DNA of 64,000 nucleotides from Pseudomonas vancouverensis (GTDB lineage: Bacteria > Pseudomonadota > Gammaproteobacteria > Pseudomonadales > Pseudomonadaceae): positions 1 to 64,000 of the forward strand of contig NZ_RRZK01000020.1 in assembly GCF_004348895.1 (NCBI RefSeq), in the 5' to 3' direction. This document shows, piece by piece, positions 31,591 to 39,530 of this stretch. A program made the translations under genes and the position numbers. Below the pieces are notes generated by a model. The model saw only the letters and a list, made by a program, of their open reading frames with translations, ran no database searches and was not told where the DNA came from. The first letter of the stretch is position 1. Every line of letters starts with the position of its first letter.

Positions 31591-32262
31591 ATGCGCGAAC
31601 AGGATTACGCAGTTAATAACAGCGTGCAGGCTGAGCAGCTAGAGGTTAGCCGCGTCCTGCGCAACACATACGGCTTGCTCGCCCTGACCCTCGCATTCAG
31701 CGGTGTAATGGCTTTCGTTGCCCAGCAGATGCGTGTCGGTTACCCGAACATTTTCGTGGTGCTGATCGGCTTCTACGGTCTTTTCTTCCTCACCAACAAA
31801 CTCCGTGATTCGGCCTGGGGCCTGGTGTCGGCGTTTGCCTTGACCGGTTTCATGGGTTTCCTGCTCGGCCCGATCCTCAACCGTTACCTGGGTATGCAGG
31901 GCGGCGCTGAAGTGGTCAGCTCGGCGTTCGCGATGACCGCGCTGGTGTTCGGTGGCCTGTCGGCCTACGTGCTGATCACCCGCAAGGACATGAGCTTCCT
32001 CGGCGGTTTCATCACTGCAGGCTTCTTCGTGCTGCTGGGTGCGACGCTGGCGAGCATGTTCTTCCAGATCAGCGGCCTGCAGCTGGCGATCAGTGCTGGT
32101 TTCGTGCTGTTCTCCTCGGTCTGCATTCTGTTCCAGACAAGCGCCATCATCCATGGCGGCGAACGCAACTACATCATGGCGACCATCAGCCTGTATGTGT
32201 CGATCTACAACCTGTTCATCAGCTTGTTGCAGATCTTCGGCATCATGGGCCGTGACGATTGA
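31591..32262 (+). CDS. yccA: YccA-like protein, BAX inhibitor-1 family
   Basis: 223 residues, ATG 31591 with CAGGAG upstream. Seven predicted membrane helices and the family landmarks are present: VLRNTYGLLALTLAFSGVMA at the first helix and, near the C-terminus, YIMATISLYVSIYNLFISLL. In E. coli YccA is an inner-membrane substrate and modulator of the FtsH protease. Family and topology are clear. The gene is monocistronic, between tRNA-Ser (opposite strand) and a strong terminator. Confidence 0.9.
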   Translation: MREQDYAVNNSVQAEQLEVSRVLRNTYGLLALTLAFSGVMAFVAQQMRVGYPNIFVVLIGFYGLFFLTNKLRDSAWGLVSAFALTGFMGFLLGPILNRYLGMQGGAEVVSSAFAMTALVFGGLSAYVLITRKDMSFLGGFITAGFFVLLGATLASMFFQISGLQLAISAGFVLFSSVCILFQTSAIIHGGERNYIMATISLYVSIYNLFISLLQIFGIMGRDD

Positions 32263-32280
32263 TCGTCAGCCTTGAATGAA

Positions 32281-32304
32281 AAAACCCGCTTCGGCGGGTT
32301 TTTT
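32281..32304. terminator. Rho-independent terminator after yccA
   Basis: AACCCGC and GCGGGTT pair around a TTCG tetraloop, followed by TTTTC. A-rich sequence before it could serve the minus-strand Lrp gene that ends at 32329. Confidence 0.85.
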
Positions 32305-32328
32305 CTTGTCTGCAATTTGAGAGGCGAG

Positions 32329-32766
32329 TCACGCCATCGGTGGCAGACGACGTTTCACCGGGGTTTTCTTGACGATGGCCGTGTTGGTTTCGGCGTGGGT
32401 GTTGAGGCGGTCGAGCAGGGTGTCCAGTTGTTCCATCGAGCGCACATTCAGGCGGGCGATGAAGCAGTCGTCACCGGTGACTTTGTCGCACTCGGTGAAC
32501 TCGGGGATGGCCATGATCTGCCGTTCCACTTCCTGCAATTGCCCCGGCAGCGGGCGAATCCGCACGATGGCCTGAAGCTGATAACCGAAACTTTTCGGGT
32601 CGATTTCAACGGTATAGCCCTTGAGCACGCCACGCTCTTCCAGGCGGCGCAGGCGTTCGGCAACGCTGGGGGAGGAAAGCCCACTGATCTGCGCCAGGGC
32701 CTTGAGCGAGCGTCGCGAGTCCTCCATCAGGGCGCTGATCAGTAGCTGGTCGATGTGGTCGGTCAT
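32329..32766 (-). CDS. Lrp/AsnC-family regulator
   Basis: 145 residues from the ATG at 32766. N-terminal HTH (DQLLISALMEDSRRSLKALAQ; LSSPSVAERLRRLEERGVL) followed by the RAM/ASNC effector domain (YTVEIDPKSFGYQLQAIVRI, TGDDCFIARLNVRSMEQLDT). Such regulators sense amino acids. It is divergent from an EamA-type exporter with 136 bp between, so it very probably controls that exporter in response to an amino acid. The C-terminus is Lys/Arg-rich, slightly longer than usual. Confidence 0.9.
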   Translation of the reverse strand: MTDHIDQLLISALMEDSRRSLKALAQISGLSSPSVAERLRRLEERGVLKGYTVEIDPKSFGYQLQAIVRIRPLPGQLQEVERQIMAIPEFTECDKVTGDDCFIARLNVRSMEQLDTLLDRLNTHAETNTAIVKKTPVKRRLPPMA

Positions 32767-32902
32767 GGCAAAACCCTCTTTTAGGCAATCGGTCAGATTC
32801 GCCTTGATAAAAAAGGCAGATCTCGAGTTTAGCCTGATTTTTGCTCTGGAGCGCCAGCAGGGTCGATTGGCATACTTTGTCCATAAACACAGGAGCTTGA
32901 TG

Positions 32903-33796
32903 ATGGACAAGACAATACGCCGCGGCTCGTTCGAGATGACTGCCGCCATGCTGATCTCCGGCACCATCGGTTGGTTCGTGCTGGTCTCCGGGCAACCGGT
33001 GCTGGATGTGGTGTTCTGGCGTTGCCTGTTCGGCGCCGGCACCTTGTTACTGATTTGCGCCGCCTTCGGTTTTTTACGCCCCGGCATCCTCACCCGTACC
33101 ACCTTCCTGCTGGCAGTGGTGAGCGGTGTGGCGATCGTTGGCAACTGGGTGTTGCTGTTCGCGTCCTATTCCCGTGCCTCGATTGCCATCGGCACGGCGG
33201 TCTACAACGTTCAGCCGTTCATGCTGGTGGGCCTGGCAGCCCTGTTCCTCAACGAGAAAATCACTGCGCAGAAGCTCGCCTGGCTGGGCGTTTCGTTCCT
33301 CGGGATGCTGGCGATCGTCAGCGCCCATAGCAGCCAGGGCGAGAGTGGCAATGACTATCTGCTGGGCATTGCCCTGGCGTTGGGCGCGGCGTTTCTCTAT
33401 GCGATTGCGGCGTTGATCATCAAGCGCCTGACCGGTACGCCACCGCATCTGATTGCGCTGATCCAGGTCAGTACGGGTGTGTTGTTGCTGGCGCCGTTCG
33501 CGCATTTCTCCGCGTTGCCGCAAGCGCCGAGTGCCTGGGCCAGCCTGGTGACATTGGGGATCGTGCACACCGGGGTGATGTACGTGCTGCTGTATGGCGC
33601 GATCCAGAAATTGCCCACAGCGCTGACCGGCGCACTGTCGTTCATCTACCCGATCGCGGCGATTTTTGTCGACTGGTTCGCCTTCGGCCATCGACTGGCG
33701 CCGCTGCAGTGGATCGGGGTTGCCGCGATTCTGCTGGCCGCCGCCGGCATGCAGCAGGGATGGAGCCTGAAGTGGCGCAGGACGGTCACACAGTAA
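32903..33796 (+). CDS. EamA/DMT-family transporter
   Basis: 297 residues. I chose ATG 32903, 6 bases after AGGAGC; ATG 32900 is just before it. Ten membrane helices in two EamA repeats, each with the usual conserved ends (SRASIAIGTAVYNVQPFMLV; ALTGALSFIYPIAAIFVDW). This family exports small metabolites and amino acids. Its divergent Lrp-type neighbour suggests an amino acid exporter. The gene is convergent with the FUSC protein gene, with only 4 bases between stop codons. Confidence 0.88.
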   Translation: MDKTIRRGSFEMTAAMLISGTIGWFVLVSGQPVLDVVFWRCLFGAGTLLLICAAFGFLRPGILTRTTFLLAVVSGVAIVGNWVLLFASYSRASIAIGTAVYNVQPFMLVGLAALFLNEKITAQKLAWLGVSFLGMLAIVSAHSSQGESGNDYLLGIALALGAAFLYAIAALIIKRLTGTPPHLIALIQVSTGVLLLAPFAHFSALPQAPSAWASLVTLGIVHTGVMYVLLYGAIQKLPTALTGALSFIYPIAAIFVDWFAFGHRLAPLQWIGVAAILLAAAGMQQGWSLKWRRTVTQ

Positions 33797-33800
33797 CGCG

Positions 33801-34841
33801 TCAGATGTTCCAGTGGGTTGCGGTCCGGGCCAGTCGTTCACGCATCTGCGCGACGTTGGCTGCCAGTTGCAGGGTGAGCATGCGATAGCCGTCCAGGGCG
33901 CTGTAGATCGGTGCATCGAGGCTCGCCTCCGCCAGCGCCACGGGCCGACTGAGGCGCAGCGTCGCGCCGGATTTCAGCGCCCGGGCCATGCCGATCAGTT
34001 GAACCCGAATCTGCCGGTGCTCAGCTTTCAATGCAGTTTGCAGGTGCGCCATGGCCTCAGGGTCGCTGGTATCCGGGCGGATGTTGCCGAGCAGTTCCAG
34101 GGTGCTGACGCACAGGCGCAGGTTGCGCTGGATGGCGTCCAGTTCGGTCATGGAAATCTTCACTTCCTTGGACACCGACGGCATCAGCGAGCGCAACTGG
34201 ATCATCGCCTTGTTCAGGCGCGTCATCACCTCGAGGTGCTCGTCGGCAGTCACCGCTTGCCCATCGATAATGCGCCCGTAGACCTTTGCACAATCACGCA
34301 AGGCATCGGCCAGGTTGTAGCGCCAGGAGTAAACCGCGTACAGCGGCAGGGCGAAGGAGAACGCCAGGGCCAGGGTGATGCCGATCAGGATGTCGACCCC
34401 GCGCCACAAGCCATCGGTCACCGGGTTGTCGCCGTGACCGGCAACGATGAACACGGTGATCCCCGCCAGCAGCGCGGTGTAGCCACCCTTGCCGATGGCG
34501 TGATACGAAAAGAACCCGCAGACCAACGACATCAGAAAGTAGGTCAGCCACGGCATGCCGAGCCACGCTTGTTGCATGACCAACGCCAGACCGACGCCGG
34601 CACCGAGCAGGGTGCCGATAGCGCGCTCGGCGGCTTTCTTGCCGATGTTGCCGTGGTGCTGCAGGCCACCGATCACCACCAGCATGGTCACCGAGGCCCA
34701 CTCGCCGTGAGGCAAGTGAATGCCGGTGGTCAGCAGGATGGTCGCCAGCAAGCCGAGCGACACCCGTATCGCGTGGATCACCCGCGCATGGCGATAACGC
34801 CGATACGGGTCCAGCAGCGGACGCAGCAGTCGGCGCAACAA
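33801..34841 (-). CDS. FUSC-family inner membrane protein
   Basis: 346 residues from TTG 34841. Contains six or so membrane helices in the N-terminal half (SLGLLATILLTTGIHL; GTLLGAGVGLALVMQQAW; GYTALLAGITVFIVAGHGD) and a cytoplasmic helical half. This is the aromatic-acid efflux/YccS-type FUSC layout. Start choice is uncertain: TTG 34841 has no ribosome site. An in-frame CTG at 34874 would add STSISHRLPPL and has GAGGG before it. The upstream gene stops at 34886, so the two genes may overlap or be coupled. No substrate can be given. Confidence 0.8.
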   Translation of the reverse strand: MLRRLLRPLLDPYRRYRHARVIHAIRVSLGLLATILLTTGIHLPHGEWASVTMLVVIGGLQHHGNIGKKAAERAIGTLLGAGVGLALVMQQAWLGMPWLTYFLMSLVCGFFSYHAIGKGGYTALLAGITVFIVAGHGDNPVTDGLWRGVDILIGITLALAFSFALPLYAVYSWRYNLADALRDCAKVYGRIIDGQAVTADEHLEVMTRLNKAMIQLRSLMPSVSKEVKISMTELDAIQRNLRLCVSTLELLGNIRPDTSDPEAMAHLQTALKAEHRQIRVQLIGMARALKSGATLRLSRPVALAEASLDAPIYSALDGYRMLTLQLAANVAQMRERLARTATHWNI

Positions 34842-34885
34842 GGGCGGAAGACGATGGCTGATGGATGTGCTCAGATCGAGTGCCC

Positions 34886-36511
34886 TCAGAAAATGTAATC
34901 AGTGGTCAGGAAGCTCGAACTGCGGCCGCTGATGATTTCGCTGATCAGGTCCTTGTTGGTCTCCTGGAACTTGGTCGCCACCAGCGTGCGGATCGAGAAT
35001 ACCCGCAAGGCGTCATGCACCGACAAGGTGCCCTCGGCAGAGTTCTTGCGGCCGTTGAACGGGTAGGTGTCCGGTCCCCGCTGACACTGGGCATTGAGGT
35101 TGATGCGCCCGACCTGATTGGCAAAGGTGTCGACAAGGCGGCCGACCGCGACCGGGTTGGTGCCGAAAATGCTCAGTTGTTGGCCGAAGTCCGACTCCAG
35201 TACGTAGTCGATCACGGTATCCAGGTGTCGATAGGGAACGATGGGAATGACCGGGCCGAACTGTTCTTCCTGGTATACGCGCATCTGCGGCGTGACCGGG
35301 TACAGCACCGCCGGGTAAAAGAACGACGCACGGGCTTCACCGCCGTTGGGGTTGACCACTTTCGCGCCTTTGCTTTCGGCGTCCGCGACCAGTGAGTGCA
35401 GGTAGTCGACTTTGCCCGACTCTGGCAGCGGCGTCAGGGCCACGCCGCTTTCCCAGGGCATGCCGGGTTTCAGCGCGGCGAGTTTGGCGTTGAATTTCTC
35501 GATGAAGTTATCGATCACATCTTCGTGCACGAAGAGGATTTTCAGCGCCGTGCAGCGCTGGCCGTTGAAGGACAGGGAACCGGTGACCGCCTCGCTGACC
35601 GCATTGTCCAGATCGACCTCCGGCAAGACAATGCCGGGATTTTTCGCATCCAGGCCCAGTGCTGCGCGCAAGCGGTGAGGCTTGGGGTGCAGTTTCTTCA
35701 AATCACTGGCGGCCTTGTTGGTGCCGATGAAGGCAAAAATATCGATCTTGCCACTGGCCATCAGCGCGCTGACGGTTTCGCGGCCACTGCCGTAGATGAC
35801 GTTGATCACCCCGGCGGGGAAGCTGTCGCGGAAGGCTTCGAGCAGCGGACGGATCAGCAGCACGCCGAGTTTCGCCGGTTTGAACACCACGGTATTGCCC
35901 ATGATCAAGGCCGGGATCAAGGTGGTGAAGGTTTCATTCAGCGGGTAGTTGTATGGACCCATGCACAGGGCAACACCGAGGGGCACGCGACGGATCTGGC
36001 CGAGGGTGTCCTGTTCCAGTTCGAAGCGGCTGGAACGGCGATCGAGTTCCTTGAGGGCGTTGATGGTGTCGACGATGTAGTCACAGGTGCGGTCGAACTC
36101 CTTTTCCGAGTCCTTGAGGTTCTTGCCGATTTCCCACATCAGCAACCTGACCACAGCCTCGCGTTGCTCACGCATGCGCCCGAGGAAGGTTTCGACGTGC
36201 TGGATGCGTTCGGCCACGCGCATTGTCGGCCACAGCCCCTGACCACGATCATAGGCACGCACGGCGGCGTCGAGGGCGGTCAGCGCGGTGTCGGCATCGA
36301 GCAGCGGTGTACTGCCGAGAATCACCTGTTGATCACCGTTGGGGCCCGCCAGGTACACCGGGCTGCGGACTTGGGCTAGGGGACCGGACCAGGTTTTCAG
36401 TTCGCCATCGACCAGGTACTCACGCTGTTCGGTCTGGCCGTCGAGACGGTACTTTTCCGGGATGCTGTCGGCGTCGGGAAACAGGTTGCCAAGGATCGAT
36501 GCTGTGCTCAT
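34886..36511 (-). CDS. GapN-like NADP-dependent glyceraldehyde-3-phosphate dehydrogenase (ALDH family)
   Basis: 541 residues from the ATG at 36511. Typical ALDH motifs are present: GPYNYPLNE (Asn188), FKPAK, the Rossmann segment with FIGTNKAA, and the catalytic FNGQRCTALK (Cys320). The general-base Glu that stands in ELGGK in most ALDHs is missing: the aligned residues are AALGLD (Ala284). This feature and the 541-residue length fit a bacterial GAPN-like group. The assigned reaction is oxidation of glyceraldehyde 3-phosphate to 3-phosphoglycerate with NADP. It is co-oriented with and 45 bases from the FUSC gene. Confidence 0.82.
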   Translation of the reverse strand: MSTASILGNLFPDADSIPEKYRLDGQTEQREYLVDGELKTWSGPLAQVRSPVYLAGPNGDQQVILGSTPLLDADTALTALDAAVRAYDRGQGLWPTMRVAERIQHVETFLGRMREQREAVVRLLMWEIGKNLKDSEKEFDRTCDYIVDTINALKELDRRSSRFELEQDTLGQIRRVPLGVALCMGPYNYPLNETFTTLIPALIMGNTVVFKPAKLGVLLIRPLLEAFRDSFPAGVINVIYGSGRETVSALMASGKIDIFAFIGTNKAASDLKKLHPKPHRLRAALGLDAKNPGIVLPEVDLDNAVSEAVTGSLSFNGQRCTALKILFVHEDVIDNFIEKFNAKLAALKPGMPWESGVALTPLPESGKVDYLHSLVADAESKGAKVVNPNGGEARASFFYPAVLYPVTPQMRVYQEEQFGPVIPIVPYRHLDTVIDYVLESDFGQQLSIFGTNPVAVGRLVDTFANQVGRINLNAQCQRGPDTYPFNGRKNSAEGTLSVHDALRVFSIRTLVATKFQETNKDLISEIISGRSSSFLTTDYIF

Positions 36512-36773
36512 GTCGCTAACCCTCTGGTTTGGGTGATGCATGGATGAATCGTTTTAGCAGGCATTACCCTCACTTGTCATGACTCATCTCAGCCTTGTGC
36601 CGTAAAGCACGATGGATCGCGAATGGACCGGCGCGCCGATCAACTGAAAAGCCTAGCCCTTGTTTGACGGTGGCGGGGGCGTCTTTGCGTTATCCCGTGC
36701 GGGGAAGGGCAGGTGCGCCCACACAAATACGCCTTCCCCGGTTAAACTCCCTGCACTTTTTCAAGGAGTTCAT

Positions 36774-37661
36774 ATGAGTCATTACCAGCCGGGCATTCTC
36801 GCCACCCCCGTTCCGTCACAAGCTCGCCACCTGTTCTTCGCACTCGAATCCGCCGCCGCATTGCCGGCCGCGCTCGACAAACTGCAAGGATTGGTTGATG
36901 GCAAGTCGGCGGTCATCGGTTTCGGCGAATCCCTGGTCAAGGCCCTGGATGGCCGCATCGAAGGCTTGCGCGCATTTCCGGCCCTGACCGGTGTGGGTGT
37001 CGATAACCCATCGACTCAACATGCCTTCTGGTGCTGGCTGCATGGTGAAGACCGTGGCGAACTGCTCAACCGCAGCAACGCCATCGAAGCCGCTCTGGCC
37101 CCGGCGCTGCGCCTGGTACAGATGAACGAAACCTTCCGCCACCAGACCGGCCATGACCTGACCGGTTACGAAGACGGCACCGAGAACCCCCACGACGAAG
37201 CCGCCGTGGCCGCTGCGCTGGTCGGCGAGGGCGCAGACGGCACCGTTGGCGGCAGCTTCGCCGCGATTCAGCAATGGCAGCACGACCTCAAGGGTTTTCA
37301 TGCCCTGTCGTCCGAAGACAAGGACAACATCATGGGCCGCCGCTTGAGCGACAACGAAGAAATCGACGAGGCGCCGGTGTCTGCCCATGTCAAACGCACT
37401 GCCCAGGAAAGCTTTGCACCGGAAGCCTTCGTGGTGCGCCGTTCGATGCCGTGGATCGAAGGCGACCGCGCCGGCCTGATGTTCCTCGCTTTCGGCTTCT
37501 CCCTCGACGCTTTCGAAGCCCAGCTGCGGCGCATGAGCGGCCTGGAAGACGGCATCACCGACGGTCTGTACCGCATCAGCCGGCCGATTACCGGCGGCTA
37601 CTACTGGTGCCCGCCGCTCAAGGACGGCCGCTTGGACTTGCGCGCGTTGCACATCGGCTAA
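36774..37661 (+). CDS. Dyp-type peroxidase
   Basis: 295 residues from ATG 36774 with AAGGAG upstream. The GXXDG signature of dye-decolourising peroxidases is present as GYEDGTENP near residue 126. The proximal heme His is in SAHVKRTAQESF, and RRSMPW with its Arg follows. The enzyme uses hydrogen peroxide to oxidise dyes, phenols or Mn. No signal peptide or Tat motif is present, so it is cytoplasmic, possibly encapsulated, though no encapsulin gene is seen nearby. It is 16 bases before the next gene, so the two are probably one operon. Confidence 0.92.
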   Translation: MSHYQPGILATPVPSQARHLFFALESAAALPAALDKLQGLVDGKSAVIGFGESLVKALDGRIEGLRAFPALTGVGVDNPSTQHAFWCWLHGEDRGELLNRSNAIEAALAPALRLVQMNETFRHQTGHDLTGYEDGTENPHDEAAVAAALVGEGADGTVGGSFAAIQQWQHDLKGFHALSSEDKDNIMGRRLSDNEEIDEAPVSAHVKRTAQESFAPEAFVVRRSMPWIEGDRAGLMFLAFGFSLDAFEAQLRRMSGLEDGITDGLYRISRPITGGYYWCPPLKDGRLDLRALHIG

Positions 37662-37677
37662 CAATCAAGGAGCGAAT

Positions 37678-38646
37678 ATGAACGTGGTGCGCTGGGGCAT
37701 GATCGGCTGTGGCAGCGTTGCTGAGCGCAAGAGCGGGCCGGCCTTCTACAAGGCACCCGGTTCGGCGCTGGTGGCGGTGATGGGACGACGTCTGGACGCC
37801 GTGACCGATTACGCCACGCGCCACGGCATCGGCCGGGTGTATACCGATGTCGATTCGCTGATCAATGATCCGCAAGTCGACGCGGTGTACATCGCCACGC
37901 CTCCCGACAGCCATCACGCCTATGCGCTCAAGGTCGCCGCCGCCGGCAAACACTGCTGCGTGGAAAAACCGATGGCGCTCAATGCCGGCCAAAGTCGTGA
38001 GATGCAGCAGGTGTTCGCCGACGCCGGGCTGCACTTGTTCGTATCCTATTACCGGCGTTCGCTGCCGCGCTTCCAGCAAGTGCGGCAATGGCTGGAAGCG
38101 GGGCGCATCGGCGAGGTCCGACACCTGACCTGGACCCTGACCAAGGCGCCGTCGCCGGCCGATCTGGACGGCAGCAGCAATTGGCGTACCGACCCGGCAA
38201 TTGCCGGCGGTGGTTACTTCGCCGACCTGGCCAGCCATGGCCTCGATCTGTTTCAGTATCTGCTCGGCGACATTGTTGAAGTCGCCGGTTTCACCGCGCG
38301 GCAGGCCGGGTTGTATGCAGCCGAAGATGCGGTCAGCGCCAGTTGGCGGTTTGCTGGCGGGGCATTGGGCATGGGTTGCTGGAACTTCGTGGCCGACCGC
38401 CGCGAGGATCGAGTCGAGATCATTGGCAGTGCCGGGCGGATCAGTTTTTCGGTGTTCGATGAGTACCCGGTACAGCTTCACGGCGACGAACAAATCAGTC
38501 TGGAGATCGCCCATCACGAACACATTCAGTGGCACCACGTGCTGGGCATGAATGCGCATATTCGGGGTGAGGTTCAGCATCCTGCTGTCGCTGAGCAGGC
38601 GCTGAAGACCGACAGCGTGATGGACCGGATTCTCAAGCGCCACTGA
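37678..38646 (+). CDS. Gfo/Idh/MocA-family oxidoreductase
   Basis: 322 residues from ATG 37678 with AAGGAG upstream. N-terminal Rossmann fold with GMIGCGSVAER (GxGxxA), the EKPMALN motif near 103, and the C-terminal alpha/beta domain with GYFADLASHGLDLF. Members oxidise or reduce sugars and cyclitols with NAD(P). The substrate cannot be read. It follows the Dyp-type peroxidase closely, which may mean a shared redox role but is not evidence of one. A good terminator is not seen after it. Confidence 0.88.
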   Translation: MNVVRWGMIGCGSVAERKSGPAFYKAPGSALVAVMGRRLDAVTDYATRHGIGRVYTDVDSLINDPQVDAVYIATPPDSHHAYALKVAAAGKHCCVEKPMALNAGQSREMQQVFADAGLHLFVSYYRRSLPRFQQVRQWLEAGRIGEVRHLTWTLTKAPSPADLDGSSNWRTDPAIAGGGYFADLASHGLDLFQYLLGDIVEVAGFTARQAGLYAAEDAVSASWRFAGGALGMGCWNFVADRREDRVEIIGSAGRISFSVFDEYPVQLHGDEQISLEIAHHEHIQWHHVLGMNAHIRGEVQHPAVAEQALKTDSVMDRILKRH

Positions 38647-38740
38647 TTTTTCTGTTCACGGGCTCCTGCATTTTCTGGATTGCGTTGCGCATCTAACCTT
38701 ATGCCCATTCGGTATTTCCCACGCTTGTCATAACGTCTTT

Positions 38741-38776
38741 AAGATCACGTCATAACTCGTTATAACAAGTGATCTT
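38741..38776. promoter_or_regulatory. Palindromic operator of the GntR regulator
   Basis: AAGATCAC and GTGATCTT form outer arms, and ATAAC-TC-GTTAT forms an inner dyad within 36 bases that end 1 base before the GntR start codon. A further GTCATAAC lies at 38728-38735. Symmetric sites overlapping the start are typical for self-repression by GntR proteins. No ribosome site is otherwise visible. Confidence 0.65.
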
Positions 38777-38777
38777 C

Positions 38778-39530
38778 ATGACCGATAACGTTCTATCCCT
38801 CAGCAGCGTTCCGTTGCACACCCAACTGCGCGATGTGCTGCGTGCACGCATCCTCGACGGCGAATACCCGCAAGACAGCCAGATGCCGTCCGAAAGTGAA
38901 CTGGGTGCACTGTTCAAAGTCAGCCGCATCACCGTGCGCCAGGCCTTGGGTGATCTGCAAAAGGAAGGGCTGATCTTCAAGATCCACGGCAAGGGCACCT
39001 TCGTTGCCAAGCCGAAAACCTTCCAGAACGTCAGCACCCTGCAAGGCCTCGCCGAGTCCATGACCGGGCGCGGCTACGAGGTCATCAACCGCCTGCGCAG
39101 CTTCAGGTTCATTGCCGCCGACAAGCTGGTCGCCGAGCGTTTGCAGGTCGCCGAAGGCGAGGTCGTCGCGCAGATCAAACGGGTGCGGCTGATCAATCGT
39201 GAGCCGATCTCCCTGGAAATCACCTACTTGCCCAAAGCCGTCGGCGAGCGCCTGGAGAAAGCCGATCTGGTCACCCGCGACATCTTCCTGATCCTGGAAA
39301 ACGACTGTGGCCTGGCACTCGGTCACGCCGATCTGGCCATTGACGCGGTGCTGGCCGACAGCGACCTGACCCAGGCCCTGAACGTCGAGCCCGGTTCGCC
39401 AATCATGCGCATCGAGCGTCTGACCCACGATGCGCAAGGGCGTCCGTTGGACTTCGAACACCTTTACTACCGCGGTGATGCCTTCCAGTACCGCCTGCGG
39501 ATCGACCGCCAGAAAGGGGATCAGGCATGA
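38778..39530 (+). CDS. GntR-family regulator with UTRA domain
   Basis: 250 residues from ATG 38778; ATG 38769 is within the operator. Winged helix at the N-terminus (LRARILDGEYPQDSQMPSES; VSRITVRQALGDLQKEGLIF) and a UTRA effector domain (RFIAADKLVAERLQVAEGE; PISLEITYLPKAVGERLEK). This is the HutC subfamily, which binds small metabolites. The stop codon overlaps the start of the flavoprotein gene (ATGA), so the regulator is the first gene of the operon it very probably controls. The ligand may be the substrate of the pathway. Confidence 0.92.
   Translation: MTDNVLSLSSVPLHTQLRDVLRARILDGEYPQDSQMPSESELGALFKVSRITVRQALGDLQKEGLIFKIHGKGTFVAKPKTFQNVSTLQGLAESMTGRGYEVINRLRSFRFIAADKLVAERLQVAEGEVVAQIKRVRLINREPISLEITYLPKAVGERLEKADLVTRDIFLILENDCGLALGHADLAIDAVLADSDLTQALNVEPGSPIMRIERLTHDAQGRPLDFEHLYYRGDAFQYRLRIDRQKGDQA

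Noticed and set aside
36774-37661. Dyp peroxidase as encapsulin cargo
   Set aside because: No encapsulin gene is adjacent, and the C-terminus (LRALHIG) does not look like the usual targeting peptide.
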